Position numbers and translations under genes: made by a program | Origin: Photobacterium lipolyticum | GTDB lineage: Bacteria; Pseudomonadota; Gammaproteobacteria; Enterobacterales; Vibrionaceae | Length of the DNA: 64,000 nt | Assembly: GCF_003026475.1 (NCBI RefSeq) | Contig: NZ_PYMC01000020.1 | Location: 1-64,000 of the forward strand | Direction of reading: 5' to 3' | Part shown: in pieces, positions 52,145 to 63,800 of the stretch | Numbering within the stretch: the stretch's first letter is position 1 | Layout of the letters: each line of letters opens with the position of its first letter | The notes under the pieces: generated by a model | What the model was told of the DNA's origin: nothing | Databases searched by the model: none | What the model saw: only the letters and a program-made list of their open reading frames with translations

Positions 52145-53496
52145 TGGACGTTTTGTGGAACCTTGGTGCATTTCTACTTGCATTAGGTATTTTGATTGCC
52201 GCTCACGAGTTCGGTCACTTTTGGGTCGCCCGCCGATGCGGTGTTTACATCGAACGCTTTTCTATTGGCTTTGGTAAAGCGCTGTGGCGCAAAGTCGGTA
52301 AAGACGGTACGGAATATACCCTGGCCATGATCCCGCTAGGGGGGTACGTCAAGATGCTTGATGGGCGCGTCGATGAGGTGCCTGAACACAGACAACATTT
52401 AGCCTTCAATAACAAAACCTTGTGGCAGCGCAGTGCTATTGTCGCTGCCGGCCCGGTAGCAAATTTTATTTTTGCCATTGCCGCCTATTGGATTGTCTAC
52501 CTGATTGGGGTGCCTGCCGTGCGCCCGGTGATCGGTGAGGTTGTGCCGCAGTCGATTGCAGCAGAAGCAGGAATTCGCTCAGGAATGGAACTTAAGTCCA
52601 TTTCAGGAATCAAAACCGCTGATTGGGAATCTGCTAACATGGCAATGATTTCTCATATTGGTGATAAAGAAATGGTTATCACGGTTACTGAACCCGATGC
52701 TGAGTATGAAGTTCAGCGTACTTTAGACCTGACGGGGTGGTCTTTTGACCCTGAAAGTGAGCGGGTACTGGCAACCTTAGGGATTACACCCTACTCACCG
52801 CCAATTACCCTTTCCATCTCACAACTTGTTGATGATGGGGCAGCAATTGCTGCAGGTTTAAGGTTAAATGATAAGATTGTAGCCATCGATAATACGCCGA
52901 TTGTGAAATGGGAAGAGGTTGTCGAGGCTGTGCGTTCAAAACCGGATCAATCTATGCTGGTTGAAGTCGAGCGTGAGGGGGAGAATGTCACGCTATCCCT
53001 GACTCCGGCAGTAAAAAAACTGGCCAATGGCGATATGATTGGTTACGCAGGATTTGCACCAAAGGTGGAAGCCTGGCCAGAATCATATCAGATCAATTTG
53101 CAGTTTGGCCCGTTAGAAGCGGTGAGTAAAGCCGTTGAGAAAACCTGGCAACTAACCACGTTAACCTTTGATATGGTTGGCAAGCTGGTGACGGGTGATA
53201 TTGCAATTAAGAATTTAAGTGGCCCAATATCGATTGCGAAAGGGGCAGGGATGACAGCCGATTACGGGATAGTCTATTTCCTTGGCTTTTTGGCTCTGAT
53301 AAGTGTCAACTTGGGCATCGTTAACTTGTTACCGCTTCCCGTGTTAGACGGTGGACATTTGCTGTTTTTTGCAATTGAAGCGATAACTCGTCGTCCTGTT
53401 TCTGAACGGGTTCAGGATATTGGCTATAGAGTGGGATCAGCCATTTTGGTTGCGTTAATGGCCGTTGCGCTATTCAATGATTTTACCCGCCTTTAA
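52141..53496 (+). CDS. rseP: sigma-E-activating site-2 protease RseP
   Basis: RseP is an intramembrane zinc metalloprotease that cleaves RseA after DegS, releasing sigma-E. The 451-residue protein has the zinc site HEFGH at residues 22-26, two PDZ domains (about 115-210 and 215-305) and the third zinc-ligand LDGGH motif near residue 400. Four membrane spans are visible. The start overlaps the dxr stop; two adjacent ATG codons are possible. bamA follows after 36 bases. Confidence 0.96.
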   Translation: MMDVLWNLGAFLLALGILIAAHEFGHFWVARRCGVYIERFSIGFGKALWRKVGKDGTEYTLAMIPLGGYVKMLDGRVDEVPEHRQHLAFNNKTLWQRSAIVAAGPVANFIFAIAAYWIVYLIGVPAVRPVIGEVVPQSIAAEAGIRSGMELKSISGIKTADWESANMAMISHIGDKEMVITVTEPDAEYEVQRTLDLTGWSFDPESERVLATLGITPYSPPITLSISQLVDDGAAIAAGLRLNDKIVAIDNTPIVKWEEVVEAVRSKPDQSMLVEVEREGENVTLSLTPAVKKLANGDMIGYAGFAPKVEAWPESYQINLQFGPLEAVSKAVEKTWQLTTLTFDMVGKLVTGDIAIKNLSGPISIAKGAGMTADYGIVYFLGFLALISVNLGIVNLLPLPVLDGGHLLFFAIEAITRRPVSERVQDIGYRVGSAILVALMAVALFNDFTRL

Positions 53497-53532
53497 TAAA
53501 TGCGTTTTTAGCAAGGAATAATTAGAACAGTA

Positions 53533-55953
53533 ATGGCGATAAAAAATCTGTTGGCCGCATCACTTTTGCTTGGTAGCAGTGTTGCGCAGAGCGCGGAACA
53601 ATTTGTAGTTGATGATATTCGCTTTGAAGGCCTTCAGCGTGTCACATTAGGTGCAGCATTGTTAAAAATGCCAGTCCGTGTAGGTGATAGCGTTGATGAC
53701 CGGGATGTGGCAGAAATTATTCAGGCTCTTTTTGCTTCCGGCAATTTTGAAGATATCAAAGTCTTTCGTGATGGAAATGCGATTTTAATTAACGTATTAG
53801 AGCGCCCGACTATTGCCAATATTACATTTTCTGGTAACAAAGCAATTAAGGACGAGCAGCTCACTGAAAACTTAGACGCGTCTAATCTTCGGATGGGCGA
53901 AGCGCTCGATCGGACAACGCTAAGTAAGATAGAGAAAGGCTTAGAAGATTTCTATTATAGTGTTGGTAAATACAACGCCAGCGTAAAAGCCGTTGTTACT
54001 CCACTGCCTCGTAACCGTGCCGACTTGAAGTTTGTATTCACCGAAGGCGTCTCAGCCAAAATCCAGCAAATTAATGTTATTGGTAATGAAGTCTTTAGCG
54101 ATGACGAGCTGAAAGGTAAATTTAACCTTCAGGCAGAAGTGCCGTGGTGGAATTTCCTCGCAGATGAAAAGTACCAGAAGCAGGTATTGGCTGGTGACTT
54201 GGAAGCACTACGGTCGCAGTACCTGAATAACGGGTATCTGAAGTATAAATTAGAATCGACTCAGGTTGCCATTTCACCGGACAAGAAAGGCGTTTATATC
54301 ACTCTCAAAATCAATGAAGGTGAACAGTATCGCGTAAAAAGCGTGGAATTCCGTGGTGAACTGGTTGATCGCGATAGTGAATTCGACAAGCTGGTGACGT
54401 TTAAGTCTAATGATATTTATAACGGCGCTCAGGTAACAGCACTGGAAGAAGCGGTGAAGCGCAAACTGGGTGAATCTGGTTATGCCTACCCGCAAGTGAC
54501 CACGATCCCTGACTTTGATGATGAGAACAAAGAAGTGTCACTGCTGGTGAACGTTGAACCGGGTAAACGTATCTACGTACGTAATATCCAGTTCTCTGGT
54601 AACACATCGACCAAAGATGAAGTGCTGCGTCGTGAAATGCGTCAGATGGAAGGTAGCTGGCTGAACTCTAAATCGGTCGAGCGTGGTAAAGATCGTCTGA
54701 GCCGAACCGGTTTTTTCGAAACGGTCGACGTACAAACGGTACGTGTGCCGGGCTCTGAAGATCAGGTTGATGTAAAATACGTCGTGAAAGAATCGAATGC
54801 CGGTAGTATTAACTTCGGTGTCGGTTTTGGTACGGAATCGGGGATCAGCTTCCAGGCTGGTATTCAGCAGGATAACTTCTTGGGTACCGGTAATCGTTTT
54901 GGCATTAATGCTATGATGAACGATTACCAGAAAAACGTTAGCCTGGAATATCGCGACCCGTATTTCACCCTCGATGGGGTTAGCTTAGGCGGTAAAATTT
55001 ACTACAACGAGTTTGAAGCCTCTGATGCTAACATTTCGGACTATACCAACCAGAGTTATGGAACCAGCCTGACTTGGGGTTTCCCGTTTGATGAACTGAA
55101 CTTTTTCGAATTTGGCCTGGGTTATGATCACAACAAGATCTCGAACACCCAAGAATACTACCAGATTGAGAAGTTTAAGAAGATTCATGGCTTCGATCGC
55201 GGTGAGAACATTATCGAACTGGATGATTTCGACTGGTCAGTCTCCTGGACGCGTAACAACCTGAACCGGGGTTACTTCCCAACGGCGGGTAACCATCAGC
55301 GGGCGTCGTTCCGAATGACCGTTCCCGGATCTGATGCGCAGTATTTCAAGACTCAGTATGATATACGCCAGTACTTTGCGTTAAATGAAGGGCATGATTT
55401 CAGCCTGTTATTGCGTGGTCGCTTAGGTTACGGTAACGGCTACGGCAGCACTGATAACGGTAGTGATCATCTGCTACCATTTTATGAAAACTTCTACGCA
55501 GGTGGTTTCACTACCTTGCGCGGTTTCCGATCCAATACGGTGGGGCCAAAAGCCGTTTATGTCGAAGGATGTAGTACCGGCGGTTCGATTGGTGGCAACA
55601 ATAGTTGTGCGACGGGTACCGATGATGCGGCTGGCGGTAATGCGGTTGCGTTAGCCAGCGTTGAGCTGATTGTACCGACCCCGTTTGCCTCAGACGAAGT
55701 GCGTAACCAGATCCGGACCAGTGTGTTTGTTGATGCCGGTACCGTCTGGGATACCGAGTATGATTTAAAAGACGATGATGGTGCGTTTTTGCATGACTAC
55801 TCTGATCCATCATTAATTCGTGCGTCATATGGTGCGGCACTGCAGTGGATGTCACCGATGGGACCACTCGTATTCTCGATTGCTCGTCCGCTCAAGAAAT
55901 ACGACGGTGATGACGAAGAGTTCTTCACGTTCACCATTGGACGAACATTCTAA
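53533..55953 (+). CDS. bamA: outer membrane protein assembly factor BamA
   Basis: BamA inserts beta-barrel proteins in the outer membrane. The 806-residue protein has a signal peptide ending near residue 20 (AQSAEQF) and five POTRA domains over about 22-420, such as FVVDDIRFEGLQRVTLGAAL and RIYVRNIQFSGNTSTKDEVL. A C-terminal 16-strand barrel contains the conserved GGFTTLRGFRSNTVGP lid-loop motif near residue 658 and ends in FTIGRTF with terminal Phe. It is followed 18 bases later by skp. Confidence 0.97.
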   Translation: MAIKNLLAASLLLGSSVAQSAEQFVVDDIRFEGLQRVTLGAALLKMPVRVGDSVDDRDVAEIIQALFASGNFEDIKVFRDGNAILINVLERPTIANITFSGNKAIKDEQLTENLDASNLRMGEALDRTTLSKIEKGLEDFYYSVGKYNASVKAVVTPLPRNRADLKFVFTEGVSAKIQQINVIGNEVFSDDELKGKFNLQAEVPWWNFLADEKYQKQVLAGDLEALRSQYLNNGYLKYKLESTQVAISPDKKGVYITLKINEGEQYRVKSVEFRGELVDRDSEFDKLVTFKSNDIYNGAQVTALEEAVKRKLGESGYAYPQVTTIPDFDDENKEVSLLVNVEPGKRIYVRNIQFSGNTSTKDEVLRREMRQMEGSWLNSKSVERGKDRLSRTGFFETVDVQTVRVPGSEDQVDVKYVVKESNAGSINFGVGFGTESGISFQAGIQQDNFLGTGNRFGINAMMNDYQKNVSLEYRDPYFTLDGVSLGGKIYYNEFEASDANISDYTNQSYGTSLTWGFPFDELNFFEFGLGYDHNKISNTQEYYQIEKFKKIHGFDRGENIIELDDFDWSVSWTRNNLNRGYFPTAGNHQRASFRMTVPGSDAQYFKTQYDIRQYFALNEGHDFSLLLRGRLGYGNGYGSTDNGSDHLLPFYENFYAGGFTTLRGFRSNTVGPKAVYVEGCSTGGSIGGNNSCATGTDDAAGGNAVALASVELIVPTPFASDEVRNQIRTSVFVDAGTVWDTEYDLKDDDGAFLHDYSDPSLIRASYGAALQWMSPMGPLVFSIARPLKKYDGDDEEFFTFTIGRTF

Positions 55954-55971
55954 TCTTTAAGGAGAAGCCTT

Positions 55972-56481
55972 TTGAAACAGTGGATTAAAGCGGCAAGTCT
56001 TAGCCTGGTTATTCTTTCATCATCCATGTATGCCCATGCAGCAGAAGCAGCCCAGAAAGTGGGTTATGTTGCAACGGGTCAGGCGATGGCTCAGCTAGCT
56101 AAGCGCTACAATGTGTCTGAGAAGCTACGTCAAGAGTTTAAAGATCGTATTGATGAGCTTCGTGGTCTGGAAGGACGCATGAAGACGAAAGTTGAAAAAA
56201 TGAAGCGTGACGGCGAACTAATGAGTGCAAGTGATCGCACTAAGATCCAGCGTGAATTAGCTTCTTTAGATTCAGACTACAAACTGAAAGCGAAAGCACT
56301 TCAGGAAGATCAGCGTCGTCGCGGTCAAGAAGAAGAGCAGAAACTGGTAATGAAAATTCGCCAGGCAATTCAAACGGTAGCGAAGCAAGAAGGCTACGAT
56401 CTGGTCGTTGACGCGCAAGCTGTACTTTATGCAAACCCTGGAGATGACCTGTCTGCTAAGGTTATTTCTGCAGTAAAATAA
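55972..56481 (+). CDS. skp: periplasmic chaperone Skp (OmpH)
   Basis: Skp is a trimeric periplasmic chaperone for outer-membrane proteins. The 169-residue precursor has a signal peptide ending near residue 24 (MYAHAAEA) and a long charged coiled coil (about 50-125) that forms the tentacles. A C-terminal segment (IQTVAKQEGYDLVVDAQAVLYA) completes the trimerisation domain. The start is TTG 55972, with AAGGAG eight bases upstream. It is expected to be in the sigma-E-responsive bamA-skp group; I did not find a clear sigma-E promoter. Confidence 0.94.
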   Translation: MKQWIKAASLSLVILSSSMYAHAAEAAQKVGYVATGQAMAQLAKRYNVSEKLRQEFKDRIDELRGLEGRMKTKVEKMKRDGELMSASDRTKIQRELASLDSDYKLKAKALQEDQRRRGQEEEQKLVMKIRQAIQTVAKQEGYDLVVDAQAVLYANPGDDLSAKVISAVK

Positions 56482-56498
56482 GCTACGTATTATCTAAT

Positions 56499-56557
56499 GG
56501 TCACTTTTCATACTGATAAGTGACCGTTTGAGCGCCACAGCCACCTTGCGTGGCTGT
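56499..56557 (+). other. two hairpins between skp and lpxD
   Basis: GGTCACTT/AAGTGACC (56499-56525) and ACAGCCAC/GTGGCTGT (56537-56557) form two successive stems without T tracts. They could modulate readthrough or mRNA processing between skp and lpxD. Confidence 0.45.
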
Positions 56558-56580
56558 AGTTACAAAGAATAAGGTAAATA

Positions 56581-57600
56581 ATGACTGGTATTACTCTTGC
56601 TGAATTAGCGGATAAACTGGGTGCAGAACTGCATGGCGACGGTTCTGTTGAGATTCAATCGATTGCCGGCATGGAAAAAGCAGGGGAAGGGCAGATCACG
56701 TTCTTGTCTGCCAGTAAGTACCGTAAGCACCTGTCAGGGTGTCAAGCTGCAGCTGTGATGTTGAAAGAAGCAGATTTGCCTTACTTTGAAGGCAATGCAT
56801 TGGTACTGAATGATCCTTACCTGGGTTATGCCTTGGTGGCACAATTATTGGATACAACCCCGGCATCTGCTGTGAGCATTGCCCCTTCTGCGTACGTGGC
56901 AGACGATGCAATCATCGGTGAAGGTGTTGCCATCGGTCATAATGCTGTGATTGAATCAGGCGTAAAAATCGGGGCAAACACTCAGATTGGTGCGGGTTGC
57001 TTTATCGGTAAGAATGCAGAAATCGGTGCCGACAGCAAGCTATGGGCAAATGTGACCATTTACCATGATGTGGTCTTGGGTTCACAGTGTTTAGTGCAAT
57101 CGAGCACTGTCATTGGTGCTGATGGTTTTGGTTATGCGAATGACAAAGGTGAGTGGGTGAAGATCCCGCAGTTGGGTTCTGTTCGTATAGGTAACCGTGT
57201 GGAAATCGGTGCGTGTACGACGATTGACCGTGGTGCGCTGGATGACACGATTATCGAAGACAATGTCATCATCGACAACCAAATGCAGATCGCCCATAAC
57301 GTGCAGATCGGATATGGTTCCGCCATGGCCGGTGGTACTATTGTCGCAGGCAGTACTAAGATTGGTAAATACTGTATTATCGGCGGTGCATCTGTACTGA
57401 ACGGTCATATTGAGATCGCAGATGGTGTGACGATTACCGGTATGGGTATGGTGATGCGCAGCATTGAAGAGAAAGGTATGTTCTCTTCCGGTATCCCCTT
57501 ACAGCCGAACAAAGAATGGCGTAAAACCGCTGCGCGTGTCATGAAGATTGACGAAATGAATAAACGTCTCAAGTCAGTTGAAAAGAAACTGGAAGAGTAA
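56581..57600 (+). CDS. lpxD: UDP-3-O-acyl-glucosamine N-acyltransferase LpxD
   Basis: LpxD adds the second hydroxyacyl chain, from acyl-ACP, in lipid A synthesis. The 339-residue protein has an N-terminal uridine-binding domain ([25 protein letters not shown]) and a left-handed beta-helix of hexapeptide repeats over about residues 100-300. The catalytic-type histidine lies in the [18 protein letters not shown] segment near 240. A C-terminal helix ends in [12 protein letters not shown]. Confidence 0.96.
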   Translation: MTGITLAELADKLGAELHGDGSVEIQSIAGMEKAGEGQITFLSASKYRKHLSGCQAAAVMLKEADLPYFEGNALVLNDPYLGYALVAQLLDTTPASAVSIAPSAYVADDAIIGEGVAIGHNAVIESGVKIGANTQIGAGCFIGKNAEIGADSKLWANVTIYHDVVLGSQCLVQSSTVIGADGFGYANDKGEWVKIPQLGSVRIGNRVEIGACTTIDRGALDDTIIEDNVIIDNQMQIAHNVQIGYGSAMAGGTIVAGSTKIGKYCIIGGASVLNGHIEIADGVTITGMGMVMRSIEEKGMFSSGIPLQPNKEWRKTAARVMKIDEMNKRLKSVEKKLEE

Positions 57601-57730
57601 CTCATTAATCTTCAGTCGAGCCGCTGAACAGGCCTGCGCATGCGTAGGCCGTTTTGCGTTTAACCTGTACGGTATTTCAAATAATTTTTCATAGGCGCTA
57701 AGCCGCCTATTTATGAACAGGACTTTAGTT

Positions 57731-58183
57731 TTGACGAGCGAAAACAAAACGCTAAATATCACAGAAATTCAAGAGCTTCTTCCTCATCGTTACCCGTTTC
57801 TGATGATTGATCGAGTAACGGATTATGATGAGGGTAAGACCTTAACCGCAATTAAGAATGTGTCCGTAAACGAACCTCAGTTTACCGGTCATTTCCCTAA
57901 AATGCCGATCTTCCCTGGTGTGATGATTCTGGAAGCAATGGCACAGGCAACGGGTCTTCTGGCATTCAAAACCTTTGGTGCGCCAAGTGAAAATGAGCTG
58001 TATTACTTTGCAAGCATTGATAAGGCAAAATTCCGTAAGCCTGTTGTGCCTGGTGATCAGCTGGTTATCGATGTTGAATTCCTGAAAGAACGCCGCGGCA
58101 TTGCTATGTTTAATGGTGTAGCAAAAGTTGATGGCGAAGTGGTTTGCTCTGCTGAGCTTAAATGCGCAAGACGAGAATTCTAA
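57731..58183 (+). CDS. fabZ: 3-hydroxyacyl-ACP dehydratase FabZ
   Basis: FabZ dehydrates 3-hydroxyacyl-ACP in fatty-acid elongation. The 150-residue hotdog-fold protein has [17 protein letters not shown] near residue 17 and the catalytic His and Glu in [20 protein letters not shown] near 54-68. I choose TTG 57731 (TTG ACG AGC), which has AGGA eight bases upstream and matches family length; ATG 57713 lacks a ribosome site. E. coli fabZ also starts with TTG. Its stop overlaps the lpxA start by one base. Confidence 0.95.
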   Translation: MTSENKTLNITEIQELLPHRYPFLMIDRVTDYDEGKTLTAIKNVSVNEPQFTGHFPKMPIFPGVMILEAMAQATGLLAFKTFGAPSENELYYFASIDKAKFRKPVVPGDQLVIDVEFLKERRGIAMFNGVAKVDGEVVCSAELKCARREF

Positions 58184-58971
58184 TGATCCACGAAACTGCA
58201 CAAATTCACCCATCGGCAGTTGTTGAAGATGGGGCAATTATTGGCGCTAACGTAAAAGTTGGTCCATTTAGTTATATTGGTGCTGACGTAGAAATCGGCG
58301 AAAGCACTGAGATTATGTCGCACGTTGTGGTGAAAGGCCCAACCAAGATTGGTCGCGAAAACCGTATTTTCCAGTTCGCTTCAATTGGTGAAGAGTGTCA
58401 GGATCTGAAATACGCGGGTGAACCGACGCGTCTTGAAATCGGTGACCGCAACACGATTCGTGAAAGCGTAACCATGCACCGTGGTACAACCCAGGATAAT
58501 GGCATTACCAAAGTGGGCAACGATAATCTGTTCATGATTAATGCTCACGTTGCGCATGACTGCATGATTGGCGACCGTTGTATCTTTGCCAATAATGCGA
58601 CGCTTGCGGGTCATGTTACGATTGGTAACCAAGCCATTATCGGCGGCATGTCAGCGATTCACCAGTTCTGCACCATCGGCTCTCACTGCATGCTGGGTGG
58701 TGGTTCTATTGTGGTTCAGGATGTCCCGCCGTATGTGATGGCACAAGGTAACCACTGTGCACCTTTCGGCATAAATGTCGAAGGTCTGAAGCGACGTGGT
58801 TTTGAAAAGGCAGAGATCAAAGCGATCCGTGCCGTGTATAAAGCCTTGTATCGTTCCGGCAAGACACTGGCGGAAGTAAAACCTGAAATCGAAGAAATGG
58901 CAAAAGATCATCAGTCTTTGGATCTGTTTGTCGAGTTTTTCGAAAAATCGACGCGCGGTATCATTCGCTAA
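58183..58971 (+). CDS. lpxA: UDP-N-acetylglucosamine acyltransferase LpxA
   Basis: LpxA catalyses the first step of lipid A synthesis. The 262-residue protein is exactly the E. coli length and is a hexapeptide-repeat left-handed beta-helix ([20 protein letters not shown] onwards). The catalytic histidine lies in [15 protein letters not shown] near residue 125, with [13 protein letters not shown] near 155 and a C-terminal helical domain. ATG 58183 overlaps the fabZ stop. Confidence 0.97.
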   Translation: MIHETAQIHPSAVVEDGAIIGANVKVGPFSYIGADVEIGESTEIMSHVVVKGPTKIGRENRIFQFASIGEECQDLKYAGEPTRLEIGDRNTIRESVTMHRGTTQDNGITKVGNDNLFMINAHVAHDCMIGDRCIFANNATLAGHVTIGNQAIIGGMSAIHQFCTIGSHCMLGGGSIVVQDVPPYVMAQGNHCAPFGINVEGLKRRGFEKAEIKAIRAVYKALYRSGKTLAEVKPEIEEMAKDHQSLDLFVEFFEKSTRGIIR

Positions 58972-58972
58972 T

Positions 58973-60130
58973 ATGACGAAGCCACTTCGAATCGGAATTG
59001 TCGCCGGAGAAATCTCCGGCGATATTTTAGGTGCCGGTTTTATCCGTGCCGTTAAAGCACAATATCCGGATGCTGAATTTGTTGGTGTTGCCGGCCCCCG
59101 TATGGAAGCAGAAGGCTGTGAAGCGCTGTTTGATATGGAAGAGCTGGCTGTGATGGGCATTGTGGAAGTGTTAGGTCGTCTGCCGCGCTTGTTCAAAGTG
59201 AAGGCTGAGCTGGTCAAGTACTTCTCTGATAATCCGCCCGACGTCTTTGTCGGCATCGATGCGCCTGATTTCAATCTGCGTTTAGAGCTGGATTTGAAAC
59301 GCCAAGGCATTAAAACCGTTCACTATGTCAGTCCATCGGTATGGGCCTGGCGCCAGAAGCGTATTTTCAAAATTGAAGCGGCAACCAATTTGGTTCTGGC
59401 TTTCTTACCTTTCGAAAAAGCGTTTTATGATAAATTCAACGTGCCTTGCGAATTTATTGGTCACACGATGGCCGACGCGATCCCTTTGCAAACCGATCAA
59501 CATGCGGCACGCGAGTTACTCAACCTCAATGACAGTCGTTATAGCGCGACGAAAAGGTGGTTAGCCGTATTGCCAGGCAGTCGTGGCGGGGAAATGGCGA
59601 TGCTCGCGGCCCCTTTCATTGAAACCTGTCAGCTGCTTAAGCACAAGCATCCGGATCTTGGTTTTGTGGTGGCGTTAGTGAACCAAAAGCGTCGAGAGCA
59701 ATTTGAACAAGCCTGGCAGGAAACCGCGCCAGAGCTGGATTTTGTGCTGGTAGATGATACCGCCCGTAATGTCATGATCGCCTCTGATGCGGTACTGCTG
59801 GCATCTGGCACTGTCGCGCTGGAATGTATGTTGGTGAAACGTCCGATGGTGGTTGGTTATAAAGTGAAAGCGCTGACAGCCTGGCTAATGCGGCGGATGC
59901 TGAAAACCAAGTATGTATCTCTGCCTAATATTTTGGCGGATCAGCAACTGGTCCCTGAGTTACTGCAAGAAGACTGCGTTCCCGAGAAGTTGTTTGAACA
60001 CGTCGACCATTATTTATCGGCGGATAATACCGCTCTGATGGCCGAATTTTCTCGCATGCATCAATGGATAAAATGTGACGCTGATAAGCAAGCCGCCCAG
60101 GCGGTATTGTCGTTGATTGATAAAGCTTGA
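58973..60130 (+). CDS. lpxB: lipid-A-disaccharide synthase LpxB
   Basis: LpxB joins UDP-diacylglucosamine and lipid X to form the lipid A disaccharide. The 385-residue glycosyltransferase has [19 protein letters not shown] near residue 6, [16 protein letters not shown] near 118 and [15 protein letters not shown] near 200. ATG 58973 lies one base after the lpxA stop, so the genes are coupled. Confidence 0.97.
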   Translation: MTKPLRIGIVAGEISGDILGAGFIRAVKAQYPDAEFVGVAGPRMEAEGCEALFDMEELAVMGIVEVLGRLPRLFKVKAELVKYFSDNPPDVFVGIDAPDFNLRLELDLKRQGIKTVHYVSPSVWAWRQKRIFKIEAATNLVLAFLPFEKAFYDKFNVPCEFIGHTMADAIPLQTDQHAARELLNLNDSRYSATKRWLAVLPGSRGGEMAMLAAPFIETCQLLKHKHPDLGFVVALVNQKRREQFEQAWQETAPELDFVLVDDTARNVMIASDAVLLASGTVALECMLVKRPMVVGYKVKALTAWLMRRMLKTKYVSLPNILADQQLVPELLQEDCVPEKLFEHVDHYLSADNTALMAEFSRMHQWIKCDADKQAAQAVLSLIDKA

Positions 60131-60140
60131 GCTAAGAGTA

Positions 60141-60749
60141 ATGACGAAAGATTTTGAACCGTTTGAATACCCGCAGCAAGCCAATATGATTGCCGGGGTC
60201 GATGAAGTCGGCCGCGGGCCGTTGGTCGGCGCTGTCGTGACCGCTGCGGTGATCCTGGATCCGAATAATCCGATTGAAGGGCTAACCGACTCCAAGAAGC
60301 TGAGTGAAAAAAAGCGTAACCTGTTGTTTGATGAAATCAAAGAAAAAGCCCTTGCCTGGTCTTTAGGCCGCTGCGAGCCGGAAGAAATTGATCAGCTCAA
60401 TATTTTGCAAGCGACCATGGTGGCGATGCAACGCGCCGTTGCGGATCTGTCGGTACAACCTGACTATGTGTTAGTTGATGGTAACAAAATCCCCCAGTTG
60501 CCGATGGCGGCTCAGGCGGTGGTTAAAGGTGATTTACGGGTTGCTGAAATCAGTGCGGCATCAATTATCGCTAAAGTAACGCGTGATCGTGAAATGGAAG
60601 CGCTTGACGTTTTGCACCCTGAGTATGGTTTTGCCAAGCACAAGGGCTACCCGACCAAAGCGCACTTTGAAGCCTTAGAGCAATATGGGGTTATTGAGCA
60701 ATACCGTAAGAGCTTTAAACCGGTGAAGCGTATTCTGGGTATCGACTGA
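60141..60749 (+). CDS. rnhB: ribonuclease HII
   Basis: RNase HII removes ribonucleotides and RNA primers from DNA duplexes. The 202-residue protein has the catalytic Asp-Glu of [20 protein letters not shown] near residue 18, [12 protein letters not shown] near 47, and the third acidic residue in [10 protein letters not shown] near 113. ATG 60141 lies just after the lpxB stop. An inverted repeat GGCTTAATG/CATTAAGCC follows at 60778-60809 without a T tract. Confidence 0.96.
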   Translation: MTKDFEPFEYPQQANMIAGVDEVGRGPLVGAVVTAAVILDPNNPIEGLTDSKKLSEKKRNLLFDEIKEKALAWSLGRCEPEEIDQLNILQATMVAMQRAVADLSVQPDYVLVDGNKIPQLPMAAQAVVKGDLRVAEISAASIIAKVTRDREMEALDVLHPEYGFAKHKGYPTKAHFEALEQYGVIEQYRKSFKPVKRILGID

Positions 60750-60883
60750 TTTCCTCGTTGAGTGCATAAATGCTGCTGGCTTAATGGTCATTCGTTTTAT
60801 CATTAAGCCACTCTCGGTGATGATTGCAGCCCTTTAGGCTATAATTATTGCTTCGAATTAAGAACGTATCAAATCTGGTTGTC

Positions 60884-63800
60884 ATGGCTGAACCTCGCTT
60901 TATTCATCTTCGTATCCACAGTGACTTCTCTATGGTTGATGGTCTGTCAAAAGTACCGCCATTAGTCAAAAAAGTTGCCGAACTGGGCATGCCAGCAATG
61001 GCACTGACCGACTTCACTAACTTGTGCGGTTTGGTGAAATTCTACTTTGCAGCACATGGTGCCGGGATGAAACCCATCATTGGTGCTGATTTTAAAGTTC
61101 AGTCCGAAGAGCTGGAAAATGAGCTCTGTGATCTGACGATACTGGCTGCCGACAATGACGGCTATCAGAACCTGACAATGCTGATATCGAAAGCGTATCA
61201 GCGTGGCCATGTTCAGCACTTGCCTGTTATCGATAAAGAATGGCTGGCTGAACATAAACAAGGTCTGATCTTGCTGTCTGGCGGTAAGAGTGGTGATGTC
61301 GGCAAGGCGTTGTTGAAAGGTAACCAAACCATGGTTAACCGCTGCGTCGAATTTTACCGGACCCATTTCCCGGATAGTTATTACCTTGAGCTGGTGCGAA
61401 CAGGACGCGCCGATGAGGATGCTTATCTGCACTTTGCGGTTGAGTTGGCTGAACTAGCCGAACTGCCGGTGGTGGCAACCAACGATGTGAGGTTTATTTC
61501 CCCGGATCAGTTCGATGCCCATGAAATTCGGGTCGCAATCCATGACGGGTACACCATGGTGGATCCTAACCGTCCTAAACTGTATAGCGAGCAACAGTAT
61601 TTGCGTACCGAAGAGGAAATGTGTGAGCTGTTCTCAGACATTCCTGAAGCGCTGGCAAATAGTGTTGAAATTGCCAAGCGCTGTAATGTTACGGTGCGTC
61701 TGGGTGAATATTTCCTGCCTAACTTCCCAACCGGTGATTTGAGTACAGAAGATTTCTTAGTTGTAAAATCCCGGGAAGGTTTAGAGCGCCGTCTGGCATT
61801 CCTATTTCCCGATGAAGCCGAGCGTCTCGAGCGTCGCCCCGAATATGATGAACGCCTAGAGATTGAACTCGAAGTGATCAATCAGATGGGGTTCCCCGGT
61901 TACTTCCTGATCGTAATGGAATTTATCCAGTGGTCGAAAGATAATGATGTACCTGTTGGGCCCGGACGAGGTTCCGGTGCTGGCTCTCTGGTCGCTTATG
62001 CCCTGGACATTACCGATCTTGATCCGCTGGAATTTGACTTACTGTTCGAGCGATTCCTAAACCCAGAACGTGTATCCATGCCTGATTTCGATATCGACTT
62101 TTGCATGGATAAACGTGATTTGGTTATCGATCACGTTGCGGAAATGTACGGCCGCGATGCGGTTTCGCAGATCATCACTTTTGGTACCATGGCGGCCAAA
62201 GCAGTGATCCGTGATGTGGGACGCGTTCTTGGTCATCCGTATGGCTTCGTTGATCGTATTTCAAAGCTGATCCCTGCAGAACCGGGTATGACATTGGCAA
62301 AGGCCTTTGATGCCGAACCGCAACTGGGTGAAGCGTATAATGCTGATGAAGAAGTTAAAGCTCTGATTGATATGTGTCGCATTCTAGAAGGTGTGACACG
62401 TAATGCCGGCAAACATGCGGGTGGTGTTGTTATTTCACCGACCACGATCACCGATTTTTCCCCGCTGTATTGTGATGCGGAAGGGGCAAACCCGGTTACC
62501 CAGTTTGATAAGAATGACGTTGAAACCGCAGGCTTGGTTAAGTTCGACTTCCTGGGGCTGCGAACATTAACCATCATTGACTGGGCACTTGCCCTGATCA
62601 ATCCTCGCCTTGAAGCGGAAGGCAAAGAGCCGGTTAATATTGCGGCTATACCAATGGCTGATGCGAAATCGTTCGCTATGCTGCAGCGTTCAGAATCTAC
62701 CGCGGTGTTCCAGCTGGAATCCCGAGGCATGAAAGATCTGATCAAACGTCTTCAACCCGACTGCTTTGAAGATATGATCGCACTGGTTGCTTTATTCCGG
62801 CCGGGGCCATTGCAATCGGGCATGGTAGATAACTTTATCGACCGTAAGCATGGCCGCGAGGCGGTGTCTTATCCCGATGAAAAGTGGCAGCATGAATCGC
62901 TGAAAGAGATCCTTGAACCGACCTACGGCATCATCCTGTATCAGGAACAGGTTATGCAGATAGCTCAGGTTCTGGCGGGCTATACGCTCGGTGGTGCCGA
63001 TATGCTTCGCCGTGCGATGGGTAAGAAAAAACCTGAAGAGATGGCTAAGCAGCGAGCCATTTTTGAAGATGGTGCCATTAAAAACGGGGTTGATGGCGAG
63101 CTCTCGATGAAAATCTTTGATCTGGTAGAGAAATTTGCCGGTTATGGTTTCAACAAGTCTCACTCTGCCGCGTATGCTTTAGTATCCTATCAAACGCTTT
63201 ATTTAAAGGCGCATTATCCTGCTGAATTCATGGCGGCAGTAATGACTGCTGATATGGATAACACGGATAAAATTGTCGGCCTGGTGGATGAATGCCATCG
63301 GATGAAACTGAAGCTATTGCCGCCTGATGTCAATAAAGGCCTGTATCGCTTTAATGTCGATGAGCAAGGTGCCATTGTTTACGGTATTGGTGCAGTAAAA
63401 GGCGTGGGTGAAGGTCCGATTGAAAATATCATTGAAGCGCGTAACAAAGGTGGTCACTTCAAAGATCTGTTCGATTTCTGCGCCCGAATCGATACTAAGA
63501 AGGTTAACAAGCGAGTCCTTGAGAAGCTGATCAAGTCGGGGGCGATGGATCGTTTAGGTCCTAACCGTGCCACGATGATGGCAACGCTGAACGATGCTAT
63601 TAAAGCGGCTGGTCAGCACCATCAGGCTGAAGCCTTTGGTCAGGCTGATATGTTCGGTGTGCTGACTGCGGCACCGGAAGAGGTCGAGCAAGCTTATGCC
63701 AATATTCCAGAGTGGCCTGATAAAGTCTGGTTGGAAGGGGAGCGGGAAACCTTAGGATTGTATTTAACCGGCCATCCGGTTAATGCCTATGTCCCTGAAC

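Noticed and set aside
58651..59310. A 219-codon frame antisense to lpxA and lpxB
   Set aside because: It runs through two well-conserved genes, has a shadow-like composition and no start signal.
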